Shown here in pieces: positions 1 to 8,741 of a stretch of DNA of 23,360 nucleotides. Made by a program: the position numbers and the translations under genes. Position 1 is the first letter of the stretch. Every line of letters begins with the position of its first letter. The notes under the pieces were generated by a model, which saw only the letters and a program-made list of their open reading frames with translations, was not told the DNA's origin and did not search any database. This DNA comes from an uncultured Maritalea sp. (GTDB lineage Bacteria > Pseudomonadota > Alphaproteobacteria > Rhizobiales > Devosiaceae): assembly GCA_913055925.1 (NCBI GenBank), contig CAJXLH010000008.1:1-23360 (forward strand). The letters run 5' to 3'.

Positions 1-1658
1 GCGGCACCGGGTTCCGTCCAATAAAGCGGCGCAGCGTCATCCGATGAGGCATCAAGGTCATCACCAATCGCTGCACCAAGTGCGGTTTCATATCCCACCT
101 CCACGTCCAAGCTATCGACGATGGCTGGCCACAGTGACTGGTCGTGGACCTGCAACATCTTGGCGATAGCTTGCGCCTCAGCATCAAGTTTGGTGCGCTC
201 GGCTTCAAGTTCGGTCAATTGTGGGCGCGATTCATTAAGCGCCGTTTCGGCGTCACGTGTCGCAGCCTCTGCGGCGTCCGCCTCTTTCTCAGACTTTTCC
301 GCGTGCGCGCGTGCTGCCTCTAGCGCTTCGCGCTTGGCTTGCAGCGTCTTGTCTTCTTGAAGTGCGCGAACAATTTTTTCTGCTTCGTCTGCAACATCGG
401 CGAGTTGCTGATCTAGTTTTTCAACGCGCTGTTGGCTGTCGTTCAAGGTGCGTTGCGTTGAGGCGCGGTGCGCACGTATTTCACTCAGCTTATCAGCCTT
501 GGCACGAGACGCACCTTCTGCGCTCCGCACTGCCTCGCTGGTCAGCTGCGCATCTTCTTGCGCACGCAGCGCGTCGTCTGATGCATTCGCAGCGTCCGAA
601 TTGAGCTGCATTTCTTCTTCCGCGAGATTAGACAGCAGCTCCCGACTTTCTGTGATCAAGTCGCCATCGCGTTGTGCGTCAACACGCACCTGTACCAAAC
701 GGCCTTCGAGTTCAGTTTTTCGTTGGCTGGCGCGCTTCGCGTCCTCCTCCAACTGCGTCAGGGCAATGCGGAACCGCTGCAAGGTTGCCGCCGCTTCGGC
801 CTCAGCTTGGCGAAGCGGCTGAAGCTGGGTTTCGCTTTCTTCAAGGCGCTTTTTCGCCGATAGATCGACGTGCGTCGCATCGGCCAGCAACTGCACCAAG
901 CGCGCATGTTCGGCTTCGGTTTCTTTTTCCTTCACCTTCACCGCAACCCAACGCAAATGCATCAATGTCGCTTCGGCCTTGCGAATTTCGCCGCTTAGGC
1001 CGCGATAGCGCGTGGCTTGCCGCGCTTGGCGTTTCAAATTGTCCAGCTGCCCATCAACCGCGGCGATGATATCGTCAACGCGCTCGAGATTGGTCTCCGC
1101 CGCCTTGAGCCGCAGCTCCGCTTCGTGCCGCCGTGAATGAAGGCCGGAGATACCCGCCGCTTCTTCCAAAATCAGACGACGCTGCTTTGGTTTTGCTGAG
1201 ATCAATTCACCGATTTGGCCCTGCCTCACCATCGCCGGGGATCGCGCACCGGTAGACGCATCGGCAAAGAGCAACTGCACATCGCGGGCCCGCACTTCTT
1301 TGCCGTTAATGCGATAAACCGAGCCATGTTCGCGCTCAATGCGGCGCGTAACTTCCAGCTCGTCTTCTTTATTAAAGGCGGCTGGCGCGGTGCGGTCTTT
1401 ATTGTCGAGGAAAAGTGTGACTTCGGCGCTGTTGCGCGATGCGCGGTTGGCTGAGCCTGAGAAGATTACATCGTCCATGCCCGATGCGCGCATGTTTTTG
1501 TATGAGTTTTCACCCATCACCCAGCGCATGGCTTCCACAAGGTTGGATTTGCCACAACCATTTGGGCCAACCACACCGGTCAGCCCTGGTTCCATCAACA
1601 GGTCAGTTGGATCACAAAACGATTTGAAGCCGGTTAGGCGCAGGCGCGAAAACTTCAT
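1..1658 (-). CDS. smc: Chromosome segregation ATPase SMC (partial, N-terminal half)
   Basis: SMC dimers form ring-shaped ATPases that organise and segregate the chromosome with ScpA and ScpB. The frame opens with ATG at 1658-1656 behind a GAGGGG ribosome binding site and stays open to the window edge, giving 552 whole codons, about half of a usual SMC of roughly 1150 residues. The start MKFSRLRLTGFKSF is typical of the family, and the Walker A motif GPNGCGKS lies at residues 31-38. From about residue 170 to 500 the sequence is rich in E, A, R, K and Q with heptad-like spacing, as expected for the coiled-coil arm. The last 45 or so residues (DSLDVEVGYETALGAAIGDD) look like the beginning of the hinge. 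The C-terminal arm and Walker B lie outside the window. The gene begins 30 bases after the DsbA-like gene on the same strand, suggesting co-transcription. Confidence 0.95.
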   Translation of the reverse strand, partial: MKFSRLRLTGFKSFCDPTDLLMEPGLTGVVGPNGCGKSNLVEAMRWVMGENSYKNMRASGMDDVIFSGSANRASRNSAEVTLFLDNKDRTAPAAFNKEDELEVTRRIEREHGSVYRINGKEVRARDVQLLFADASTGARSPAMVRQGQIGELISAKPKQRRLILEEAAGISGLHSRRHEAELRLKAAETNLERVDDIIAAVDGQLDNLKRQARQATRYRGLSGEIRKAEATLMHLRWVAVKVKEKETEAEHARLVQLLADATHVDLSAKKRLEESETQLQPLRQAEAEAAATLQRFRIALTQLEEDAKRASQRKTELEGRLVQVRVDAQRDGDLITESRELLSNLAEEEMQLNSDAANASDDALRAQEDAQLTSEAVRSAEGASRAKADKLSEIRAHRASTQRTLNDSQQRVEKLDQQLADVADEAEKIVRALQEDKTLQAKREALEAARAHAEKSEKEADAAEAATRDAETALNESRPQLTELEAERTKLDAEAQAIAKMLQVHDQSLWPAIVDSLDVEVGYETALGAAIGDDLDASSDDAAPLYWTEPGA

Positions 1659-1688
1659 CGCGCCCCCTCACGGGAAAGCTGATCAGCG

Positions 1689-2384
1689 CTACAAAAGCGG
1701 GTCGATCTCTTTCGCGAATTCTTCAACCGATATAACCCCAGACAGCTTCTTGCCGTTCACAAAGAATGTCGGTGTCGCATCCAAGCCAAATTCGTCCAAA
1801 GCCTGAGTACGCACCTTCTCTAATCCTTGGAAAAGCTCTTGGTTTGTCAAGCAAGCCTCAAAGCTTTCCTGTGTAAATCCGTTATTTATTGCCACTTTTG
1901 CCATTTCTGACTTGGCATCTTCGGCAATTGCCCAAGACCGCATGGTGTCGAAATAGGCACTTGTCAGCTTGTAATAGTCGGCTGCAGGGTCGTCACAGGC
2001 GGCCACCATGAACACAACGGCATCCAAAATAGAGCGACTGAATGGGCGCATGACAAAGCGAACTTTGCCGCTATCGATGAACTCTTTTTTGAAGTCAGGG
2101 AAGATTTGCGTGTGGAATGTCGCGCAGTGTGGGCACGTTGGTGAGGCGTACTCAATCACGGTCACTTTGGCGTTTTCATCGCCCAACCAACGGTCAGCAA
2201 AACCAATCGGCTTGTTCAAATCACCTGTGCGGGTGATGTCCGTTGTTGGTGAAGTGTGATCGTTCGCAGCTACAGGCGTTTGGTTTTCAGCGTTCGCTGC
2301 ACCGCCAGAATTATCACAACCGGCAAGCATAAGCGCACAAAAGCTCGCGCCAGTTACCATGGCTGTTCTACGGGAAATATTCAC
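1689..2384 (-). CDS. DsbA-family thiol:disulfide oxidoreductase, probable lipoprotein
   Basis: A 231-residue thioredoxin-fold protein of the DsbA/Thioredoxin_4 type, likely exchanging disulfides outside the cytoplasmic membrane. The active site SPTCPHC has cysteines at residues 84 and 87, and the cis-proline motif TPTFFVNG is at 204-211. Extra cysteines lie at 130 and 178. The N-terminus has a hydrophobic segment ending in a lipobox (LAGC, Cys 23) and a preceding twin arginine (SRRTAM), so a lipidated and possibly Tat-exported protein is plausible. The start is GTG at 2384-2382, chosen because GAGGAG lies nine bases upstream; the next ATG would cut into the signal peptide. It sits directly upstream of smc. 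Whether it acts as oxidase, isomerase or partner of a specific substrate cannot be told. Confidence 0.9.
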   Translation of the reverse strand: MNISRRTAMVTGASFCALMLAGCDNSGGAANAENQTPVAANDHTSPTTDITRTGDLNKPIGFADRWLGDENAKVTVIEYASPTCPHCATFHTQIFPDFKKEFIDSGKVRFVMRPFSRSILDAVVFMVAACDDPAADYYKLTSAYFDTMRSWAIAEDAKSEMAKVAINNGFTQESFEACLTNQELFQGLEKVRTQALDEFGLDATPTFFVNGKKLSGVISVEEFAKEIDPLL

Positions 2385-2488
2385 TGCACCAAACTCCTCA
2401 GCATCTTTTTTGCGATGATGTTACATATGACAATCGTGGCGGCAAGAGGGCAAAAGGCCATAACCACCTCACAAAGCGGTGAGAACCG

Positions 2489-3049
2489 CTATTGAGCGCT
2501 TAATTGACCAATCATAACCTGCGTATCGCCATAGGTTCGGCGGTCAAGTTCTTCGATGTCGCTCGGCACGTCGAGTTCGCTCGCTTTGGCTTCTTCCCAA
2601 ACAATAATTGCATCCTCAGCCACCCAACCGCCATCGATGGCGGCGCGCAAAGCCTTTTCGCCCAACCCTTTGCCATATGGCGGGTCTAGGAACACAAGAT
2701 TGCATGGTGGAATGCGCTGCACCTGACCAAGATCGGTCGCATCACGGCGCAACATGCGGCTTTGTCCCGCAATGCCGAAATCCTGGATGTTTTCGCGCAA
2801 CAACGCCCGCGCTTCAACGCCTGTATCGACAAACGTGACGTGCTCCGCGCCACGCGACAAAGCTTCGATGCCGAGCGCACCAGAACCCGCAAATAGATCC
2901 AGCACACGCACTTCGTGATAAACCGGACCGAAATGGTTGGCGAGGATATTAAAAAGGCTTTCACGCACGCGGTCAGACGTTGGCCGGATCTCGTCTGTTT
3001 CCGGACTAAAGAGCTTCTTGCCTTTGTACTTGCCAGCAACAATGCGCAT
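2489..3049 (-). CDS. rsmD: 16S rRNA (guanine(966)-N2)-methyltransferase RsmD
   Basis: A 186-residue SAM-dependent methyltransferase that modifies G966 of 16S rRNA in the small subunit. The N-terminus MRIVAGKYKGKKL followed by RPTSDRVRESLFNIL is the family signature. The SAM-binding loop LDLFAGSGALGIEALSRGA lies at about residues 50-68 and the catalytic NLVFLDPPYGKG motif at 117-128, with DPPY at 122-125. Length is normal for RsmD. The ATG overlaps the rluB stop codon by one base (TAATG), so translation is probably coupled to rluB, another rRNA modification gene. It is the last gene of the ileS-lspA-lipoprotein-rluB-rsmD run. Confidence 0.96.
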   Translation of the reverse strand: MRIVAGKYKGKKLFSPETDEIRPTSDRVRESLFNILANHFGPVYHEVRVLDLFAGSGALGIEALSRGAEHVTFVDTGVEARALLRENIQDFGIAGQSRMLRRDATDLGQVQRIPPCNLVFLDPPYGKGLGEKALRAAIDGGWVAEDAIIVWEEAKASELDVPSDIEELDRRTYGDTQVMIGQLSAQ

Positions 3050-4515
3050 TAGCGGCTACCGCCTTTGCCTTTACCGCCGGAAAAACGCGGTTTGCCACCA
3101 GTGCGTGGGCCTCCGCCTGAACGCTGGCCAGCACCCGGACGAGATTTGTTGGCGCCGCCACGGTTTGGACCGCGCTTATCGCCAAAGTCATTGCTGCGAT
3201 TAGCTGACACAAATGTCTTGCTTTTGCCACTACTACCACGGTTATCGCGCTTGTCATTGTCGCGACCGCGTCCTTCGGAGCGACCTTTAAAGTCACCTCG
3301 TTTGTCATCACGACCACCACGACGATCATCGCGTCCACGGCGATCCGACTTGTCTTTCCAATCGCCGCGCGCATTGTTACGCCCGCCCTCTTTGCGGCCT
3401 TTGAAATCTCCGCGCTTCTCGTCGCGGTTACCGCGCTTAAAGTCACCGCGATCCGACTTACCCTTAAAGCCGCCTTTGCGATCATCCCGGCCACCACGGC
3501 GATCGCCACGACCGCGCTCGTCACGATCTTCTTTTGGCAGGGGTTTGTCGATATATTCGGTGCGACCATCTTCAAAGAAAACGCGAGACTTTGGCCCCTC
3601 AAATTTCTTCGGCTCATCGCGACGCTCTTCGCGTTTCGCGCGCTCAGGTCGGTCCATTCGACCGCGCGGCTTGCCACGGCCATATTTATTGATTTTCTCT
3701 GGCTTCTTCAGCTCAACAGGGTTCACCGGCGCATCGAAATCCAAGTCCGCCTCTTCGATCAGTTTTGCGCTCAACTGATCTTTCAGTACCCGCATTTTAA
3801 CCGGCTCGATTTCGCCCAGTTTCATTTGGTTCAGTTGGAACGGGCCGTATGACAAACGGATCAAGCGGTTCACTTCTAACCCAAGCGCGGCCAATACATT
3901 TTTGACTTCGCGGTTCTTGCCTTCTTTCAGCGACACAAGCACCCAAGCGTTTGCGCCCTGTTGGCGCTCCAATGTCGCATCAATTGGACCGTAATGGACT
4001 TTGTCGACGGTAATCCCGTCTTTCAACTCGTCCAATTTATCTTGGGTAATACGGCCATGCGCGCGTACACGATAGCGGCGCGTCCAACCAGTTGATGGCA
4101 ATTCCAAAACACGTTTTAGCCCACCGTCATTGGTCAGTAGCAAAAGGCCTTCTGTGTTGATATCCAGCCGGCCAACTGTCACCACACGTGGCAATCCGGC
4201 CTCTTCGAACTTTTCGAACACCGTTGGGCGCCCTTCAGGGTCGCTCTCGCTCACAACCAAACCAGCTGGCTTATAATAAAGCCAAACCCGCGTCGCTTCT
4301 TTGCGGGTGATCCGATCACCATCGATCGTCACTTTGTCTTTGTCGGTCACATTGACCGCCGGGGATGTCAGTTTCACCCCGTTTACCGCAACACGCCCTT
4401 CTTCGATCAACGCTTCAGCAGCGCGGCGCGAACAATATCCTGAACGCGCGATCACTTTCGCAACGCGGTCGCCTTCGCGCGCAGCATTGTCTGCGGGCTT
4501 TTTCCCAGTCGCCAT
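3049..4515 (-). CDS. rluB: 23S rRNA pseudouridine synthase RluB/RsuA family with long charged tail
   Basis: Converts a uridine of rRNA (23S U2605 for RluB) to pseudouridine. The ATG at 4515 is preferred because GGAG lies eight bases upstream; a TTG four codons earlier keeps the same frame but overlaps this binding site. From the ATG the protein has 488 residues. An S4 RNA-binding domain covers about residues 15-65, with the signature RVAKVIARSGYCSRRAAEALI. The RsuA-type catalytic domain covers about 75-240, with the catalytic Asp in VGRLDINTEGLLLLTND (Asp 118) and the KEGKNREVKNV motif near 198-208. From about residue 277 the sequence is low complexity, rich in R, D, G and K with repeated units such as RDDRRGGRDD and KRGDFKGR, so it should be disordered and RNA-binding. 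RluB versus another RsuA-family enzyme cannot be fully settled by eye. It overlaps rsmD by one base. Confidence 0.93.
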   Translation of the reverse strand: MATGKKPADNAAREGDRVAKVIARSGYCSRRAAEALIEEGRVAVNGVKLTSPAVNVTDKDKVTIDGDRITRKEATRVWLYYKPAGLVVSESDPEGRPTVFEKFEEAGLPRVVTVGRLDINTEGLLLLTNDGGLKRVLELPSTGWTRRYRVRAHGRITQDKLDELKDGITVDKVHYGPIDATLERQQGANAWVLVSLKEGKNREVKNVLAALGLEVNRLIRLSYGPFQLNQMKLGEIEPVKMRVLKDQLSAKLIEEADLDFDAPVNPVELKKPEKINKYGRGKPRGRMDRPERAKREERRDEPKKFEGPKSRVFFEDGRTEYIDKPLPKEDRDERGRGDRRGGRDDRKGGFKGKSDRGDFKRGNRDEKRGDFKGRKEGGRNNARGDWKDKSDRRGRDDRRGGRDDKRGDFKGRSEGRGRDNDKRDNRGSSGKSKTFVSANRSNDFGDKRGPNRGGANKSRPGAGQRSGGGPRTGGKPRFSGGKGKGGSR

Positions 4516-4599
4516 CTTTGGCTCCAAAATTTTGAATGTTAGTGCGCGGTTTATAGGTTTCGCCGCGTCGATGCAACTAGCGCCGAGGGTTCGGACTCA

Positions 4600-5235
4600 C
4601 TAATTTCCTTCAAGCGCAGCCTTAATTTCTGGCGGGCATAGAGGGCTATCAAGCGGCACCAAATCGCCATTGTCGGCTAGACAAATCAAATCAACATCGT
4701 TGACCTTAGTGAAGTAACGCTCAGGCGGCAAAAACAGCGGACGGTTTTTGCCGGTTTTCAGCGCTTTTGCGTAAGCTTCACGCTGTTCACGGAAACGACG
4801 CGCAACTTCAGCCATTTCTTCTGGCGTAAAGGCGCGGCCTTCGCGACCCGCCGTATTAAGATCGATAACGCGTGCGCCACGTAGCAAACGGATTTCATTA
4901 TCCGTTAGCTTTGAGGTATCAAGCTGCACCTTGCTACTGTCTTCTGGTAATCCAGCGCTTGCTGTGCGTTTCACTGGAATTGGCAGAACTTTCGCGTCTT
5001 TTGGCAACACCAATGGCGCGCGCTCAGAGGTCACGTCTTCTTTTTTCTCGCGTGGAATCAAACCAATGCCTTGCGCCGTAGAGGTCAAAACCTCGCGCTC
5101 AAAAGTTTCGCCATCTTTAAACGCGTTGGTGCCCTCAACAGTGGTACATGCTGCAAGCGCTGCCACAGCAGAACCCATCAATAGCAATTTTGCAGGACGC
5201 AAAGATGATCGAATTGTCGAGATTGTGACAGCCAT
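4600..5235 (-). CDS. Small lipoprotein downstream of lspA, BamF/DUF3035-like
   Basis: A lipoprotein of about 211 residues from the ATG at 5235. This start is preferred over the ATG 12 bases earlier or a TTG abutting the lspA stop, because it leaves a GAGGA site about 11 bases upstream and yields a clean signal peptide. The signal contains positive charges, a hydrophobic stretch LLLMGSAVAALAAC and a lipobox LAAC. A short motif RAPLVLPKDAKVLPIP resembles the RAPLVVPP-type motif of alphaproteobacterial DUF3035 proteins, which include the outer-membrane assembly lipoprotein BamF and often follow lspA. The C-terminal half is charged and helical, with two cysteines near the end. The BamF link rests on one motif plus gene order and is inference; the lipoprotein call is much firmer. 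Confidence 0.78.
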   Translation of the reverse strand: MAVTISTIRSSLRPAKLLLMGSAVAALAACTTVEGTNAFKDGETFEREVLTSTAQGIGLIPREKKEDVTSERAPLVLPKDAKVLPIPVKRTASAGLPEDSSKVQLDTSKLTDNEIRLLRGARVIDLNTAGREGRAFTPEEMAEVARRFREQREAYAKALKTGKNRPLFLPPERYFTKVNDVDLICLADNGDLVPLDSPLCPPEIKAALEGN

Positions 5236-5295
5236 TTGGTTTTGCATCCTCAAATTGTACGCAGCCTGTTCGGTAATCCGAAAATTAGGCAACAA

Positions 5296-5781
5296 TTAGT
5301 CCTTCTTTTGGGCTTCGGCCTCTTTATGGAAGACCATATCCCATATAAGCGCGAATAGTCCAAGTGCAATTGCTACATCGGCGAGGTTAAAAATATACCA
5401 GTAAAAGCCATAAGCGTGGAACGAGAAGAAATCTGCCACGGCACCATGCACGAGCCGATCAATGATGTTTCCTGCGCCGCCGCCAAGCGTTAGCGCAATA
5501 CCCCAGCGCACCCATTCATTGTGAGATGTGGCCCACCAGACGGCCAAGCCAAGTACTGCGATCATCATAATGCCGGTGAGTGCCAATGGCGGCAGCGCGG
5601 AGAAAAGGCCGTATGAAATGCCCCGGTTCCAAACCAGCACATAGTCGAAAAACGGCGTGACAACAACGCCTTCGCCGCCTTTCCAGCCCACCACATTGAT
5701 CATGTAAAGCTTATGCGCTTGATCGATCAACACGGCCAAAATGAAGGCAAAGATCGACATATGCGCGAAATTTGCCTTCAT
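5296..5781 (-). CDS. lspA: Lipoprotein signal peptidase (signal peptidase II)
   Basis: A 161-residue inner-membrane aspartic protease that cleaves signal peptides of diacylglyceryl-modified prolipoproteins before the lipobox cysteine. Family motifs are visible in order: DQAHK near residue 20, WNRGISYGLF near 51-60, GGGAGNIIDR at 100-109 carrying catalytic Asp 108, VADFFSF near 115-121, and FNLADVAI at 131-138 carrying catalytic Asp 135. Four hydrophobic membrane segments are evident. It starts with ATG five bases after the ileS stop, reproducing the widespread ileS-lspA order, and is followed by a gene whose product is itself a likely lipoprotein substrate. Confidence 0.97.
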   Translation of the reverse strand: MKANFAHMSIFAFILAVLIDQAHKLYMINVVGWKGGEGVVVTPFFDYVLVWNRGISYGLFSALPPLALTGIMMIAVLGLAVWWATSHNEWVRWGIALTLGGGAGNIIDRLVHGAVADFFSFHAYGFYWYIFNLADVAIALGLFALIWDMVFHKEAEAQKKD

Positions 5782-5786
5782 CAGAT

Positions 5787-8741
5787 TTATTGACCTGCCA
5801 ATTCACGCAGCGCCTGCGCGTCGCGTGGTGTTACGTCTGGGTATTCTGGGTCAGTGCCCACATCTGGCAGCACCTTCCAAGACCGTTCGCAACGTTTACC
5901 TTCAGCCATTTTTGGCACTACAGAAACGCCTGGCACATCTTCAAGACGGAACGCCTCGGCTGGACCTTCATTTTGCAGTACGTTGGCTTGGCTGGTGATC
6001 GCGATTTCCGCTGTGTCCTGGCCGTGCAACGCCACATAAAGATCTGCGTCAGCCACGTAGATTTCTGGCGCTGACTCTAGCGACGAACCAATCCGTTTTT
6101 CACGGCGTTCAATCTCCAGCGCACCGGTAACAACCCGACGAACCTTGCGGATCTTTTGCCATTTTGCATCAAGCTCATCATTCACCCACTCCGTCGGGAT
6201 CGTTGGGAACTCGCGCTTATGTACAGACGCGCCTTCTTCCGGGTGACGCTCCAACCAAACCTCTTCCATGGTGAAGGTTAGGATTGGCGCGAGCCATGCG
6301 GTTAGGCTGTTATACAACACGTCCAAAACAGTCAGTGCCGCTTTGCGCTTTACGCTTGATTTCGGATCACAATATAGGGCGTCCTTGCGGATATCGAAGT
6401 AGAATGCCGAAAGATCAACAATCATGAAATTAAAGAGGCTCGAGAAAACCTTTTTAAAGTCATATGCGTTGTAGGCATCGTTCACGATCACATCGAGCTG
6501 TGCCACGCGGTGCAAGATATATTGCTCCAGCTCTGGCATGTCGTCGAACGCGACTTTTTCGCTTTCGTCAAAGTGCGCCAAGCTGCCCAACAAGAAGCGC
6601 AGCGTGTTGCGCATTTTTCGGTAGGCATCAACAGACGTTTTGATGATCGTGTCACCGATCCGGTGATCTTCCCAATAATCAACAGAGGCCACCCACAAAC
6701 GCAGGATATCCGCGCCATATTGCTTGATGATGTCTTGCGGCGCGATTGTGTTGCCGATCGACTTCGACATTTTGCGCCCGTCTTCCGCCATGGTGAAACC
6801 ATGGGTGATAACGTTTTTGTATGGTGCAACGCCGCGCGTGCCACATGCCTCGAGCAATGATGATTGGAACCAACCCCGGTGTTGGTCAGAACCTTCTAGG
6901 TAAACATCTGCTGGCCAATTGTGGTGCTCGCGTTTTTCCAGAACGAATGCATGGGTCGAGCCACTGTCGAACCACACATCCAAAATGTCCATTACTTGGT
7001 CCCATTCATTGGCATCATATTCGTTGCCAAGGAAACGCTCTTTCGCGCCTTCTTCAAACCACGCATCGGCACCTTCAGCTTCAAAAGCTTCCGCGATGCG
7101 TTGATTGACTGCTTCGTCTTTAAGGACTTCCCCATCCTCTTTCACGAACACGCAGATTGGAACGCCCCAAGTCCGTTGACGTGAAAGCACCCAATCAGGG
7201 CGGCCCTCAACCATAGAGCGCAAGCGGTTCTTGCCGTTTGCTGGAACGAAGTTTGTATCGTCGATCGCATTCAATGCACGTGTACGCAATGTTTCTGCTG
7301 CACCGTCAATATCGCGGTCCATATAGACAAACCATTGCGGCGTGTTGCGGAAGATGATCGGCTTCTTCGAGCGCCAAGAGTGCGGATAAGAGTGCTTCAC
7401 CCGGCCGCGAGCGACCATGTTGCCGCGCGCTGCCAGCTCGGTGATCACTGCCTGGTTGGCTTTACCCTTTTTGCCTTTATCATCGATGATCTGCGCACCT
7501 TCAAAGCCCGGCGCATCCTTGGTGTAAAAACCACGATCATCTACGCAGAACGGAATGGTTGTGTCGATGCCGCGATCATTGAGCTGACGATCATTTGCCA
7601 TCCAGATTTCAAAGTCATCCGCGCCATGGCCCGGCGCCGTGTGCACAAAACCCGTACCCGCGTCGTCGGTCACGTGATCGCCATCAAGCAATGGAATTGT
7701 GTGGGTATAAGCATCGGCATGGCCGTTTAGCGGGTGTTCGCACTCAAGCGTCGCCAAAACGTCAGCCGGTACATCCGCTAGACGGTTGAATTCTTCAACG
7801 CGCGACTTAGCGAAAACATCAGCAGCCAGCGCATCAGCCAAGACAAGCTTTTCACCGACAGTGACCCAATTGTCCTCTGGCGCTGCTGTGACTTCATAAA
7901 GGCCGTATGAAATCGCGTTAGAATATGAGATCGCGCGGTTACACGGAATCGTCCATGGCGTTGTGGTCCAGATCACAACGGCTGCATCAGACAGATGATC
8001 AAGCAGATTGGTTTGCTCTTCTGTACCGCCCACCGCCTGAACCGGGAACTTCACCCAAATCGCATCGCTCTCATAATCATGATATTCGATTTCCGCTTCT
8101 GCCAATGCAGTGCGTTCTACCACAGACCACATCACCGGTTTTGAACCGCGATAAAGCTGACCGGACGTGGCGAATTTCATCAATTCGCGCGCAATTTGCG
8201 CTTCCGCGTCGTAGCTCATGGTGATGTATGGGTTTTCCCAGTCACCTGTCACACCAAGGCGTTTAAACTCTTCGCGCTGCACGCCCACCCACTCGGTGGC
8301 AAAGTCACGACATTCCTTGCGGAATTCATTGACCGGCACTTCGTCTTTGTTTTTGCCTTTGGCGCGGTACTTCTCTTCGATCTTCCATTCAATTGGCAAA
8401 CCGTGACAGTCCCAACCCGGCACATATGCTGCGTTAAAGCCCTGCATTTGTTTTGAACGGACAATCATGTCTTTCAAAACTTTGTTCAACGAGTGGCCGA
8501 TATGGATGTTGCCATTCGCATATGGCGGGCCATCATGCAGCGTGAACTTCTCTTTGTCTTTGGAAGACTTCCGCAGCTCGTTATATAGGTCCATATCTTC
8601 CCAGCGCTGAAGCCAACCTGGTTCGCGTTTTGGCAAACCTGCGCGCATAGGGAATTCTGTTTTTGGCAGATAAAGCGTATCTGAATAGTCTTTTTTATCT
8701 GCAGTTTGCGCTTCTGTTGAAGCGTTCTTATCGTCGCTCAT
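5787..8741 (-). CDS. ileS: Isoleucyl-tRNA synthetase
   Basis: Charges tRNA-Ile with isoleucine in the cytoplasm and edits mischarged valine. The 984-residue length fits bacterial IleS. The class I signatures are HIGH at residues 80-83 (GNIHIGHSLN) and KMSKS at 657-661 (GRKMSKSIGN). The CP1 editing domain begins near WTTTPWT (258-264) and includes GTGFVHTAPGHG at about 362-373. DVWFDSGST lies near 588-596, followed by an anticodon-binding helical domain with YFDIRKDALYCD. The C-terminal zinc module of E. coli IleS is not intact: only one of its four cysteines remains (KRCERSWKVLP), which appears common in alphaproteobacteria. The ATG lies downstream of an unusually long non-coding region (8742-9074); the ribosome binding site is weak. 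Confidence 0.98.
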   Translation of the reverse strand: MSDDKNASTEAQTADKKDYSDTLYLPKTEFPMRAGLPKREPGWLQRWEDMDLYNELRKSSKDKEKFTLHDGPPYANGNIHIGHSLNKVLKDMIVRSKQMQGFNAAYVPGWDCHGLPIEWKIEEKYRAKGKNKDEVPVNEFRKECRDFATEWVGVQREEFKRLGVTGDWENPYITMSYDAEAQIARELMKFATSGQLYRGSKPVMWSVVERTALAEAEIEYHDYESDAIWVKFPVQAVGGTEEQTNLLDHLSDAAVVIWTTTPWTIPCNRAISYSNAISYGLYEVTAAPEDNWVTVGEKLVLADALAADVFAKSRVEEFNRLADVPADVLATLECEHPLNGHADAYTHTIPLLDGDHVTDDAGTGFVHTAPGHGADDFEIWMANDRQLNDRGIDTTIPFCVDDRGFYTKDAPGFEGAQIIDDKGKKGKANQAVITELAARGNMVARGRVKHSYPHSWRSKKPIIFRNTPQWFVYMDRDIDGAAETLRTRALNAIDDTNFVPANGKNRLRSMVEGRPDWVLSRQRTWGVPICVFVKEDGEVLKDEAVNQRIAEAFEAEGADAWFEEGAKERFLGNEYDANEWDQVMDILDVWFDSGSTHAFVLEKREHHNWPADVYLEGSDQHRGWFQSSLLEACGTRGVAPYKNVITHGFTMAEDGRKMSKSIGNTIAPQDIIKQYGADILRLWVASVDYWEDHRIGDTIIKTSVDAYRKMRNTLRFLLGSLAHFDESEKVAFDDMPELEQYILHRVAQLDVIVNDAYNAYDFKKVFSSLFNFMIVDLSAFYFDIRKDALYCDPKSSVKRKAALTVLDVLYNSLTAWLAPILTFTMEEVWLERHPEEGASVHKREFPTIPTEWVNDELDAKWQKIRKVRRVVTGALEIERREKRIGSSLESAPEIYVADADLYVALHGQDTAEIAITSQANVLQNEGPAEAFRLEDVPGVSVVPKMAEGKRCERSWKVLPDVGTDPEYPDVTPRDAQALRELAGQ

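Noticed and set aside
121..1069. Several plus-strand open frames antisense to smc
   Set aside because: The minus strand encodes an uninterrupted SMC coiled coil; the Ala/Ser-rich plus-strand products are its mirror.
2475..2490. Hairpin AGCGGT-GAGA-ACCGCT next to the rsmD stop, considered as a terminator
   Set aside because: The stem is only six base pairs and no T-run follows on the minus strand, so termination cannot be supported.
3065..3778. A 237-codon plus-strand open frame opposite the rluB tail, and a 225-codon minus-strand frame overlapping it (3006-3683)
   Set aside because: Both are shadows of the repetitive Arg/Gly/Asp codons of the rluB tail. Their products are low-complexity and rluB explains the region fully.
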